DNA of 64,000 nucleotides from Methanoregula sp. (GTDB lineage: Archaea > Halobacteriota > Methanomicrobia > Methanomicrobiales > Methanospirillaceae), in contig JAUSBW010000169.1 of NCBI GenBank assembly GCA_030651815.1, forward strand, positions 1-64,000. Direction: 5' to 3'. Within the stretch, counting starts at the first letter, position 1. Each line of letters opens with the position of its first letter. Under the pieces are notes generated by a model. It saw only the letters and a list, made by a program, of their open reading frames with translations, searched no databases and was not told where the DNA came from. This document shows, piece after piece, positions 8,531 through 17,054 of this stretch. Both the position numbers and the translations under genes were made by a program.

Positions 8531-11500
8531 AATTTTTCACGCTCTCGATAAGCTTGAGGTATAACTGGTCGATCTCTTCGATGCTCTTTCCCCGCGGTTT
8601 CCCGTACCTGCGGGCAAACCTCTGGATATCCTGTTCTATACCCTTTTTCGCACTCACCTGCGAAATCCAGCCGGGGAACATAGATTTTTTGAGGTCTTCT
8701 GATAGCTGACGGATATCCCTGATAAGGTCTGAGTCTTCTCCCCATTGTATTTCGATCTTCAAAAACATCGAATATTCTAATTCTGATAGCCCGAGCTGAT
8801 CCCGCCGTGCATTCAGCTGTTGCATCTCCCTGATAATAGCTGCACCATCGCGGTAGATTGCTTCATAATCCTTGGATTTTGCTTTCCAGGCGCAGATGAT
8901 CTTCTCGACCCGTTCGAGAAGCGATTCATTGACCGGTGTCTGGTGCCGATCAACCAGAATGAACCGGTTGAGTGTGAAAACGATGTTTGCCGCTTTTTCC
9001 CGCTTGTCGGCTACTTTTTCTTCAAGTACCTTGAGATACTCCGGCCCGAATTCAATCACCGGCAGGTTGTTCTCAACATTCTGGATATCGGTAGTTTTAT
9101 GGATATACTTGATCGTCTTTTCAAAATATTTCTGGACATGGGTTGCATAGTCAGGCTGATTCCTGAGCGCCATCCGTGTGTAATAGGAGTATATTTCTGA
9201 GAACCACTTGTACTGTTCAAAATATTCGAGTTTTATTTTATCAGGGCCGAGGAATTCAAAGACCCTGCGCATCTCCCGGTATGTATCGACAAACTCATCT
9301 GCGATCGTTTCATCACCGGTGAGTAATTCAATAGCTGACAGGAATGTGTCCTTGTCATAGGATCCGATTTTAATATCTTTGAACATGCCGGCAAGCTCTT
9401 CCATCCGTGCCGCAAATTCCTGTGCGATCTCTTCTGTTGAGAACAGAGCGCTGGTGATATCGGTCTCATTGTATTTTTCAAGGGCTTTTCTTATGTCCTT
9501 GAGGATCCCGATATAATCGATGATAAGACCCGCTTCTTTGACACCTTTGTAAGGCCGGTTCGTCCGTGCAATGGCCTGAAGGAGCCGGTGTTCCCTGAGC
9601 GGTTTGTCAAGATACATTGTCTGGAGAATCGGCGCATCAAAGCCGGTGAGGAGCTTGTCAGTGACAATCAGGATTCGGGGATCCTCTTCCCACTTGAAAC
9701 GGTCCCGGATATCATCATTGATCTCGCCGGCATCGTAACCGGGGTTTGATTCCATGACCCCGTCTTTGTAGGAGGCGAGCACGGAATCCCGTTCATCGGC
9801 CTGGTAGGTCATGACAACTTCAGAATATTCCGGTGGGAGGTGCTTGTCGAGTTCCTGTTTGTAAAGGACACAGGCTTTCCGGCTGACCCCGACGACCATG
9901 GCTTTGTATCTGCCATCGACATTTTCCCGGAAATGAGCGGCAATGTCCCGGGCAATAATTGCGATTCGTTTTGGATTCTCCAAAAAGACCTTGATGATAT
10001 TGAGGCGTTTCTTGACGCCTTCTTCAACCGGCTGCCGGTAGGTATCCGGGATCTCTTCGAGTTCGGTTTCAAGGAATATCCGGAGCATCTCCCGGTGGAG
10101 GTTGATACCTGCCTCTTTTTCTAGGCGTGGCTGGTAGGCAATCTTCACCGTGAACCCATCTTCGATTGATTCGCGGATGAAATAGCGGTCGAGGTAGAGT
10201 TCTCCTTCATCGGGGTAACTGAATTCGGTGTAAGTATCTTTCCCGATACGGTTTACCGGTGTCCCTGTCAGGGCAAAGAAAAACCCGTTTTTGAAGATAC
10301 CCTTCCGCATCTGGGCGGCCATAAGTCCGTACTGCGAGCGGTGGCCTTCATCGATGAACGCAACGATGTTCTTCCTTGTCGTGATCGTTTCACCGGGCTG
10401 GTTTTCCAGTTCCTTCTGGAGCCCGCTGAGCTCCTCGGGCCGGAACTTGTGGATAAGGGTGATCATGATGCCACGCCTGCCTTTCCCCTGATCGGCGAGC
10501 AGGACCCGCTTGAGTTCCGGGATGCTCCCGATGATCTCCGGTTTTGTGATAGTGAGCGCGTTATACTCTTCGTAGAGCTGGTCTTCAAGATCGATCCTGT
10601 CAACGATGAAGAAGATCGAAGGGTTCTTCAGCGCGGGCTGGTGATAGAGTTTGTTCGCGGCAAAGATCATCGTGAGGGTCTTACCCGATCCCTGCCAGTG
10701 CCAGATGAGCCCCTTGTTCTTGTCAGTTTTTCCCGCGAGGTTATCGAGGACGCGGTTGACCATCTTGTTTGCCGCACGGTACTGGATGTACCGTGGCAGG
10801 ACCTTGGTGTCCTCTCCCATTTCCCGGCGCATGAACAGGAAATACCTGAGAATGTCAAGCAGGCATTCCGGCTTGAGCATGGCGACCGATGCATCGTGCG
10901 GCTCCATATCCTCGATCTTCCACTCGTCGGTCCTGACCTCATCCTGCCACGGGACGATAGGGAAGAACTTCACTATCTGCTCAGCAGCCATCCCGATCTG
11001 GACGTACTTGTAGAGCTCAGGAATGATCTTCTTGTAATCCCGGATCTGGGCATACGCCGTGTGCCAGTCTTCTGTGAGGCTCGCCGGATCCTTGCACTCG
11101 ATATTGACAAGCGGAATCCCGTTGATATAGAGTATGATGTCGTTCCTGATCCGCTCGGTTCCTTCGTGGATAATCTGCCGGGAGACAATGTACTCGTTGT
11201 TCTCCAGTTTGTCGTAATCGAAGAGCCGGATGTATTCAACGGTCCTGGTCTTTTCGAAACGGACCGGGATGCCTGCCTTCATGAACTGGAGGATCTGTTT
11301 GGCAGCTTCGATGCCCGATCCCCGGCTCTGCAACTCCCGGACGGCAAGCCAGATCTCCTTCTCTTCGATCCCGATGTCTTTGTTGATCTTCTTGATAGCG
11401 CGGATGAGGGGATTGACGAGAAGCGGTTCCTTGTAGCTCTCCCGCTCCAGTTTGTCGGATGAAGTGAGCGTCCAGCCATTTGCCTGGAGCTTTTCGATGA

Positions 11501-11537
11501 TTGGGTCTTCGACGAGTATGAGTTCGAGGGATTTCAT
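8514..11537 (-). CDS. hsdR: Type I restriction enzyme, R (motor/nuclease) subunit
   Basis: A 1007-residue HsdR. The N-terminal PD-(D/E)xK nuclease is seen around residues 140-165 (DIILYINGIPLVNIECKD). A superfamily 2 helicase follows, with Walker A GSGKTLTMIF near residue 285, a DEGH box (AFIDEGHRSQYG) near 385, ALTGTP near 420 and motif VI AIARTNRPYKG near 660, then a helical C-terminal region that docks on HsdM/HsdS. It cuts DNA after ATP-driven translocation when the target is unmodified. Its start is one base after the hsdS stop, fitting tight translational coupling. Length is normal for the family and all key motifs are intact. Confidence 0.96.
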   Translation of the reverse strand: MKSLELILVEDPIIEKLQANGWTLTSSDKLERESYKEPLLVNPLIRAIKKINKDIGIEEKEIWLAVRELQSRGSGIEAAKQILQFMKAGIPVRFEKTRTVEYIRLFDYDKLENNEYIVSRQIIHEGTERIRNDIILYINGIPLVNIECKDPASLTEDWHTAYAQIRDYKKIIPELYKYVQIGMAAEQIVKFFPIVPWQDEVRTDEWKIEDMEPHDASVAMLKPECLLDILRYFLFMRREMGEDTKVLPRYIQYRAANKMVNRVLDNLAGKTDKNKGLIWHWQGSGKTLTMIFAANKLYHQPALKNPSIFFIVDRIDLEDQLYEEYNALTITKPEIIGSIPELKRVLLADQGKGRRGIMITLIHKFRPEELSGLQKELENQPGETITTRKNIVAFIDEGHRSQYGLMAAQMRKGIFKNGFFFALTGTPVNRIGKDTYTEFSYPDEGELYLDRYFIRESIEDGFTVKIAYQPRLEKEAGINLHREMLRIFLETELEEIPDTYRQPVEEGVKKRLNIIKVFLENPKRIAIIARDIAAHFRENVDGRYKAMVVGVSRKACVLYKQELDKHLPPEYSEVVMTYQADERDSVLASYKDGVMESNPGYDAGEINDDIRDRFKWEEDPRILIVTDKLLTGFDAPILQTMYLDKPLREHRLLQAIARTNRPYKGVKEAGLIIDYIGILKDIRKALEKYNETDITSALFSTEEIAQEFAARMEELAGMFKDIKIGSYDKDTFLSAIELLTGDETIADEFVDTYREMRRVFEFLGPDKIKLEYFEQYKWFSEIYSYYTRMALRNQPDYATHVQKYFEKTIKYIHKTTDIQNVENNLPVIEFGPEYLKVLEEKVADKREKAANIVFTLNRFILVDRHQTPVNESLLERVEKIICAWKAKSKDYEAIYRDGAAIIREMQQLNARRDQLGLSELEYSMFLKIEIQWGEDSDLIRDIRQLSEDLKKSMFPGWISQVSAKKGIEQDIQRFARRYGKPRGKSIEEIDQLYLKLIESVKNYAGSN

Positions 11538-11538
11538 C

Positions 11539-12795
11539 TCACGTCACCATCACCCTTCGTTTGCCGGTCAGCAGTTCGTTCATCAGGCCCTGCTTCAGAT
11601 GTTCGTAGTGGGCGGTGCGCTGGCGCTGGAGGGAGAGTTTGTGATCGATTGTAGTGAGAATGGAAGTGATGTGCTGTTGTTCTTTGAGCGGGGGGAGTAT
11701 GATCGGAGTGTTGAATAATTGTTCTGAGTTCAGGTGTGATTGAGCAGATCGAACACCGATTGCCTTGAAATGGGATTGGCGATGTGAACACAATAGATAT
11801 TTTGAGATAAACGTTGGATCAATTCTCTTTTGATTTGGCGTGAATACTAGATCGTAACCAGCAACCGCAATTTTATCATAGTTAAATAGACCGATATCCC
11901 CGGTGTTCACACCACTTCGAACGATAATAATATCCCATTTATGTAAATATAGATCTTTACCATGAGAAATCGATTTTGGATCAATTTCATTTACAGTATT
12001 CCAATCGATAGAACCACGATCGATATCTTTTGCACAAATCATTGGAATTCCATTCTCTTTTGAGTTGGGGGGTTGAGCAAAACCATATTTAATTTCTCCA
12101 AAATCACCTAACTTCCCAATATCCCATTCTTTAGGCATTATCCCGACATTTTCTTCTTCTTTAAACTCCGTATGCCCGATGCCCTTCGTCATGAGCTCCT
12201 GCATCACGCCCGCCTTGAGGCGCTCGGTCTCCGCAGCCGCTTGCCGCGAGCACTGGATGGCGTCGTCTACGGTGGTGAGGATGGTGGCGATGCGACTTTG
12301 TTCGGGGAGGGGAGGGAGAGGGATAAGTATCTTTTTTACTTGTGAGTCATTGAGGGCCGGGTATTGAGCTCCGACCATCATGCGATTGCATTGATTAATG
12401 ACCTCATTCGAAAAAAGGACGTTCAGTAAATATCTTGGATCGACTGTTCCCTTACTTCGAAGCACTGCGAATCCTGTGGAACAAATCTGGTTATTCAATT
12501 TTTTGGGAACAAGTGCAAACGCTTTAAGATACGGACGTACCTCGGACATGATTACGTCATCAGTTTGCACAACACGACGGGCTCTTGAAGGCGCATCTTT
12601 TCCGATCAGTTCCTTCACTGTGTTAATTACGCCGCTTCCATTTTCAACGGCATCGATATCGATATAGGAGAATTTTTCATGGGGTCTTTGGGTCGGATCA
12701 TGTGATTCAGGATTGATATCGACAATATCCTTCAATTCTGCGATCTTCCATCCTTCTGGTACATCCGCAATTTTCGTGTCTAAAAAAAAGGTCAT
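11539..12795 (-). CDS. hsdS: Type I restriction enzyme, specificity subunit
   Basis: A 418-residue HsdS with two target-recognition domains. Each half ends in the conserved spacer helix: PPLPEQSRIATILTTVDDAI near residue 155-175 and PPLKEQQHITSILTTIDHKL near 365-385. Each is followed by the LKxGxMxELxTG signature. The two recognition domains are AT-rich relative to the conserved helices, which is usual for exchangeable DNA. It determines the bipartite sequence recognised by both methylase and nuclease. The start overlaps the end of the SIR2-like gene by four bases. No second partial hsdS for phase switching is visible. Confidence 0.96.
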   Translation of the reverse strand: MTFFLDTKIADVPEGWKIAELKDIVDINPESHDPTQRPHEKFSYIDIDAVENGSGVINTVKELIGKDAPSRARRVVQTDDVIMSEVRPYLKAFALVPKKLNNQICSTGFAVLRSKGTVDPRYLLNVLFSNEVINQCNRMMVGAQYPALNDSQVKKILIPLPPLPEQSRIATILTTVDDAIQCSRQAAAETERLKAGVMQELMTKGIGHTEFKEEENVGIMPKEWDIGKLGDFGEIKYGFAQPPNSKENGIPMICAKDIDRGSIDWNTVNEIDPKSISHGKDLYLHKWDIIIVRSGVNTGDIGLFNYDKIAVAGYDLVFTPNQKRIDPTFISKYLLCSHRQSHFKAIGVRSAQSHLNSEQLFNTPIILPPLKEQQHITSILTTIDHKLSLQRQRTAHYEHLKQGLMNELLTGKRRVMVT

Positions 12796-14762
12796 CGTCC
12801 CGACCTCGCAGATCGTGATTTTTCTACCGGTTGGGGGGAATATCGTATGAATAATTGTCCGGTTGTGCTTTTAGCGACGACTTTTAATTCCTTGATTCCC
12901 TTCTCTCTCAACTCAAGGATCTCCTCAATATTCTCAAAAAAAATGTCAAAACCTTCAACTGCGTAGGGCACGTTAAAGATTCTTCCAAAAAGGGAATAAT
13001 CAATTGTTCCGATGGGGCCTTTTCCTTCAAGTGTCAGTAGTTTCCCCTGTTTTAACGGGGTGAGAGCATCAGTTTTAAGAACAATTGTAGCTTTAATCTC
13101 AGGAATTTTTTGTTTTCTTCCTCGTAAAAATGTTACAAGCTCTCGGATCGTTCGCTGGTCCTCTTGTGTAATCTCATCGGGTATAGTTAATCTTACTTTA
13201 AGGATACGTTGTATGTCAGATAGATCTGTGTATAATTGACATAGTGCATGAATAGGAGGTGAATCTGAAGTGGGCTCTGAAAATGAGTTTGGTGGGATCA
13301 GAAAAGGGGCAGGCAATCGATCAGTAATTAATTCCAATGTCTCTCCCTGAATCCACTTATCGAAAAGACTATAGATTTGCCGGCCACGTTCGATATCTGA
13401 CACAATATGGTGCATCGAGAAATTGAGTTCTACATCTGGTTTTCCCTTTTGTATTGTGATTGTAAAATTGAAATCCGGATCTTTAATTTCGAATTTTAAC
13501 AGAACTTCCGAGTTAAAAATCTTCATTGGCAGTTTGCTGAGCCGAATTGTACCACTCTGTAATTGGAGATCGACATTAACCACCTCAGATGGTTGAGGTG
13601 CCACAGATAATGCCGGATAACTTGAGATAGCGGGATCGAAAATGAAGACGCCATTCATTTCCCCTCCTCGTATAGAAATAGTACAGTCAGAATCTGTTAG
13701 CATTACAGGTTCGAAGCTCTGACCGGTTACAAATTTCTGAAAAGCCAAAAATTGAGTGTTGTTACCTGTTTTGGAGGTAAGTGTTATTTTAATGTCGCTT
13801 TGAACGTCAGGTCGCGTAGGAATAAGTGATAGATGGGTAATTTTTCCACAGGAGATATTCCGATCCACATGGAAGTCCCGACTTTCAAATATGGGATCGG
13901 ATTTTATCAGAAGGGCCGAATTCCCCATACTATCGAGATAAGAAAATTGGATTGTTTTTACGGCAACAAAATTCATCGCTGCCGCTGCATCCATCTCAAT
14001 ATAATGCAAATCGTAACTGCTCAGGTGGGCTCTCTTTTCTTCATCGATCTTACTATCAATGAAATAATAGGAATGTCTCCGCCTTTTGAGTCGTTCGTCA
14101 ATATCCCCGAGCATTTCCTCAACATGCGGATCGTTTATTGAGTAACCGATAAACGCAACAGAATATATCGCAAGTAGGGATCTGATGTTGCCCCAGACAA
14201 TAGAATCCTTATCGAACGTATCGTAATCATCTGAGGTAATAATTATTGAACCGGGATCTGATAAATCACCATGAATCTTCAATAAAACGGTCTTCTCTGG
14301 ATTGTCAGTCAAACCTGGTAATTCTTCATCGTGAGCAATTTTAACAATCCTATTATTCCCATATGCATATTCGAATAACGGATCGTAGTTTGTTGTGACG
14401 ATATACTTCACACGATTTATCAGTGCGAGTAATTCGTGGACATCACTTCGTTGAGGAGTGTTATCGTAAAGCGTTCTCAATAACTCAATCAGAGAATCCC
14501 GTCCCTTGGCTGCAACATAATAGTCTGCAACTTCCTTTAGTGATACATCCCGTAGGTCAGGAGCACCACTCGGTAATTCACTTAGAGTTTTTAAAATGAT
14601 ATCCCGAAGTTGTGTCCCTGTTGGATAACCTGCATAACTTGAGAACCCGGATCCAACCCATAAAATGACTTTTTCTTCACGAATCAGTTTACATAGAGAA
14701 TCCAGTTCACTGTATGATCCGGAATGATTCGGTACAGTAGTGGGATGAATTGCATCAGTCAT
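12792..14762 (-). CDS. SIR2-like domain protein inside restriction operon
   Basis: A 656-residue protein. Residues about 30-245 are a SIR2-like NAD-binding domain: VGSGFSSYAGYP (dinucleotide-binding loop), VTTNYDPLFEYAYG with the conserved Asn-Asp, LLKIHGDLSDPGS with the catalytic-type His, and SVAFIGYSINDPHVEEML. In defence systems such domains destroy NAD after phage sensing. Residues about 270-650 are beta-rich and not recognised; they may be the sensing part. It overlaps yhcG by four bases and hsdS by four bases, so it is made with the restriction enzyme. AT content is higher than in hsdR. Function as an effector is inferred. Confidence 0.85.
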   Translation of the reverse strand: MTDAIHPTTVPNHSGSYSELDSLCKLIREEKVILWVGSGFSSYAGYPTGTQLRDIILKTLSELPSGAPDLRDVSLKEVADYYVAAKGRDSLIELLRTLYDNTPQRSDVHELLALINRVKYIVTTNYDPLFEYAYGNNRIVKIAHDEELPGLTDNPEKTVLLKIHGDLSDPGSIIITSDDYDTFDKDSIVWGNIRSLLAIYSVAFIGYSINDPHVEEMLGDIDERLKRRRHSYYFIDSKIDEEKRAHLSSYDLHYIEMDAAAAMNFVAVKTIQFSYLDSMGNSALLIKSDPIFESRDFHVDRNISCGKITHLSLIPTRPDVQSDIKITLTSKTGNNTQFLAFQKFVTGQSFEPVMLTDSDCTISIRGGEMNGVFIFDPAISSYPALSVAPQPSEVVNVDLQLQSGTIRLSKLPMKIFNSEVLLKFEIKDPDFNFTITIQKGKPDVELNFSMHHIVSDIERGRQIYSLFDKWIQGETLELITDRLPAPFLIPPNSFSEPTSDSPPIHALCQLYTDLSDIQRILKVRLTIPDEITQEDQRTIRELVTFLRGRKQKIPEIKATIVLKTDALTPLKQGKLLTLEGKGPIGTIDYSLFGRIFNVPYAVEGFDIFFENIEEILELREKGIKELKVVAKSTTGQLFIRYSPQPVEKSRSARSGR

Positions 14763-15829
14763 TCGTTCTTCCCTCCCACATTCCGGGATTTGGCATCCCC
14801 CATCTTAACCAGTTCCTCTTCCAGTTCCTCAACTGTGGGGAGTTTTCCTTTCATCCGGGTCGGGAGCGCCTTCTTCAGCGTGTAAGTCGATATGCCGATT
14901 GGCTTTTTCATATCGCGGAGTGCGTATTCGGCTATTACATGGTTCCGTGTTTTACAGAGCAGGATGCCGATGCTCGGCTGGTCAACCTTTGCATCCCGCA
15001 TGAGATCGTCCACCGCTGATAGATAGAAGTTCAGCTTCCCGGCAAACTCCGGAGTAAAATCCACAACCTTCAGCTCGATGACTACGTAACAATGGAGTTT
15101 TAAGTGATAGAAGAGCAGGTCGGTATAGAAGTCCTCTCCGCCGACCTCAAGGTGGTACTCGCTCCCCACGAATGCAAACCCCATCCCGAGATCGATCAGG
15201 AAATCCCGCAGGTGGAAAAGCAGTCCCTGGTGAAGATCGTGCTTGGTGTGTTCTTTCCCAAGCGACAGGAAATCAAAATTGTACGGGTCTTTAATGATCT
15301 GCTGTGCGAGCTCCCCTTGAGGGGCAGGCAACCGCTCGCGGAGATTCGAGACGGTTTTCCCCCGCCGGTTATAGAGATCACTCTCTATCTGATGGACGAG
15401 AATACTCCGGCTCCAGCCGTTAGCAATCGTCTCGCGGATATACCATTCCTGCTCATCGGGATCAGAAATTTGATCCAGAATGACACAATTGTGGAACCAG
15501 GGAATTTGTGCAGCAAGCTGCTGCACTAATTGCTCGTTTGACCAAGCCTCGGCAAATTTACGCATATATTTTAGATTGCGCGATGAAAATCCCTTCATTT
15601 CCGGGAACTCGCTGGAGAGGTCCCGGGAGATCTGCTCAATGACTTTTGCCCCCCAGCCTTCTGATTCCTGGCGCTGAAGGATCTCTTTTCCTATCTGCCA
15701 GTAGAGTAAAACGAGCTCGCGGTTCACCGAGAGCGCTGCATGAATCCGGGCAGCACGAATCCTCTCTTTTATTGATTCAAGAAATGTTATATACCCGCCA
15801 GCCACCTCGTTCATACAACGAACCTCCAA
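14759..15829 (-). CDS. yhcG: PDDEXK nuclease of the YhcG/DUF1016 family
   Basis: A 356-residue protein. The N-terminal DUF1016 half contains LLYWQIGKEILQRQ and WGAKVIEQISRDL followed by FSSRNLKYMRKFAEAW (residues about 45-110). The C-terminal nuclease half has the acidic-lysine core DLLFYHLKLHCYVVIELKV near residues 232-254. The family is common in defence islands and beside restriction genes, and is related to nucleases such as RpnA and NucS. Its stop overlaps the SIR2-like start. Its own start is preceded by a gap of about 285 bases with two palindromic elements, so it may head a separate transcript of yhcG-SIR2-hsdS-hsdR-M48. Confidence 0.9.
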   Translation of the reverse strand: MEVRCMNEVAGGYITFLESIKERIRAARIHAALSVNRELVLLYWQIGKEILQRQESEGWGAKVIEQISRDLSSEFPEMKGFSSRNLKYMRKFAEAWSNEQLVQQLAAQIPWFHNCVILDQISDPDEQEWYIRETIANGWSRSILVHQIESDLYNRRGKTVSNLRERLPAPQGELAQQIIKDPYNFDFLSLGKEHTKHDLHQGLLFHLRDFLIDLGMGFAFVGSEYHLEVGGEDFYTDLLFYHLKLHCYVVIELKVVDFTPEFAGKLNFYLSAVDDLMRDAKVDQPSIGILLCKTRNHVIAEYALRDMKKPIGISTYTLKKALPTRMKGKLPTVEELEEELVKMGDAKSRNVGGKNE

Positions 15830-15930
15830 GGGGATATGATCGATTTGCTGATGTCAGCATTATGATCAAAACACCCCCGGTTTCTAAATCTGATAGTGGT
15901 GGGAACATTCCCGGTATAATTCCCCGTGCA

Positions 15931-15961
15931 TGAACCATTCGAAATTTCTGGATCGTTACCC
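15931..15961. promoter_or_regulatory. Palindromic element, degenerate copy 3
   Basis: An imperfect inverted repeat, CATTCGAAATTTCTGGATCG, with flanking GTTACC. It aligns with the two better copies at 16070 and 17011 over the centre GAAATTTC and the outer GGTAAC/GGCAAC edge when read on the minus strand. It is about 100 bases ahead of the yhcG start and could be an operator. Confidence 0.4.
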
Positions 15962-16069
15962 GTTATCATCCTGAATGTACCTGCCGGGATTCCTTCCCGT
16001 CCTCTCTGAAATGCCGGGTTATACACATTTATGTGCAAAACAATCAACAGATGGTTTATCATGGCACAT

Positions 16070-16099
16070 CGAGCTATCTGGAATTTCCAGATAGTTGCC
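16070..16099. promoter_or_regulatory. Palindromic element, copy 2
   Basis: A near-perfect palindrome, CTATCTGGAATTTCCAGATAG, followed by TTGCC. It begins 16 bases after the dinD stop. The same element, with different but complementary flank bases, follows the hsdM stop. It could be an operator or an RNA hairpin separating the two blocks of the restriction operon. Confidence 0.6.
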
Positions 16100-16114
16100 G
16101 ATAACAAAAGAAAC

Positions 16115-16996
16115 TCAGTCATCCTGCTCCTCCATCCTCTCCCGCTTTTCACTTCCTCCGGATATCCTCCCCGACTTCTCCGCAAGGTGATCTTCTTGCA
16201 ACTTCACTCTCCGCTCAAGTTTCTTTAAGTCTTCTTCAGGAGGCAATGTTTCCGGCTTTATCCCCCGCTTCAACAGCAGCTCGCGGATATCTTCGTTGTT
16301 CTGGACGTGTTCTTCGGTGATGGGATCCTCTCCATGGAGATCCCGCTTCTCCACATTGAAGTTCGTGATCTCGGTGGCGAGGTTCTTAGCGGTGATCGTT
16401 ACAGTAGGCAGGAAATCAGCAAGAGGGCGCTTCTCCGGCACATCCATCTTCTGCTTCATATCACGGGTTGTGAACCCACCGAAAAGCGCCTTGTCACCTT
16501 TGCTCCGGATATTGGCAAATCCCTTGTCATCTACCCCACGCTCGTAAATATTCCTAGAGAGTGCAGTTTCTGAATCCTTCAGCTGTTTTCGCGCCCTTAA
16601 CCGCTCCCCAAGCTGGATATGTTCCTCTATGATCTCCTGCTTACGGGTCTGTACCGCGAAGTAACTCTGGGCAAACGCGATCTCTTCCTTGCGGGGATCC
16701 CCGTTCTGCGCTACAAGATAACACGCATACCGGGTCAGCATGATATCCTCAATCTCCCGCTCCCCGCCTTTGGGCACGGGTATCGATTTGTTGACGTCAA
16801 CAAAATGATCTAAAATCGCATGATTTGAGTTTTTACACGATTCCTGAGCTTTTTCGATAACTCTGATAAAATTTCGCCATTCTGCATATCCGAGAAGGGT
16901 CTGTAAATCCCGGGCAAACCAGAATTCCACGCCATCTTTTACGTGGACATAATCTTCGAAGTTCTTGTGCAGGCGCTTAACGATATCGGATCTCAT
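16115..16996 (-). CDS. dinD: DNA-damage-inducible protein D (DinD-like)
   Basis: A 293-residue DinD-family protein. Residues about 20-55 hold the BRO-N-like start of the family (FWFARDLQTLLGYAEWRNF), residues about 75-120 the conserved block IEDIMLTRYACYLVAQNGDP followed by AFAQSYFAVQTRKQE, and the middle the signature GFANIRSKGDKALFGG. The E. coli member is SOS-induced and reported to inhibit RecA. In many genomes it rides in type I restriction operons, as here between hsdM and the nuclease genes. The C-terminus is highly charged (ERRVKLQEDHLAEKSGR). A palindromic element lies between hsdM and this gene, about 17 bases before its start, and another just after its stop. Confidence 0.9.
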   Translation of the reverse strand: MRSDIVKRLHKNFEDYVHVKDGVEFWFARDLQTLLGYAEWRNFIRVIEKAQESCKNSNHAILDHFVDVNKSIPVPKGGEREIEDIMLTRYACYLVAQNGDPRKEEIAFAQSYFAVQTRKQEIIEEHIQLGERLRARKQLKDSETALSRNIYERGVDDKGFANIRSKGDKALFGGFTTRDMKQKMDVPEKRPLADFLPTVTITAKNLATEITNFNVEKRDLHGEDPITEEHVQNNEDIRELLLKRGIKPETLPPEEDLKKLERRVKLQEDHLAEKSGRISGGSEKRERMEEQDD

Positions 16997-17010
16997 GCAG
17001 TACCTCCGGT

Positions 17011-17040
17011 TCGAACTATTCGGAATTTCCGAATAGTTGC
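17011..17040. promoter_or_regulatory. Palindromic element, copy 1
   Basis: A near-perfect palindrome, ACTATTCGGAATTTCCGAAT with AGT completing it, flanked by TCGA on the left and TGC on the right. It lies 15 bases after the hsdM stop and about 15 bases before the dinD ATG, between two genes expected to be co-transcribed. Confidence 0.65.
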
Positions 17041-17054
17041 CTCACCCTCAGCCA

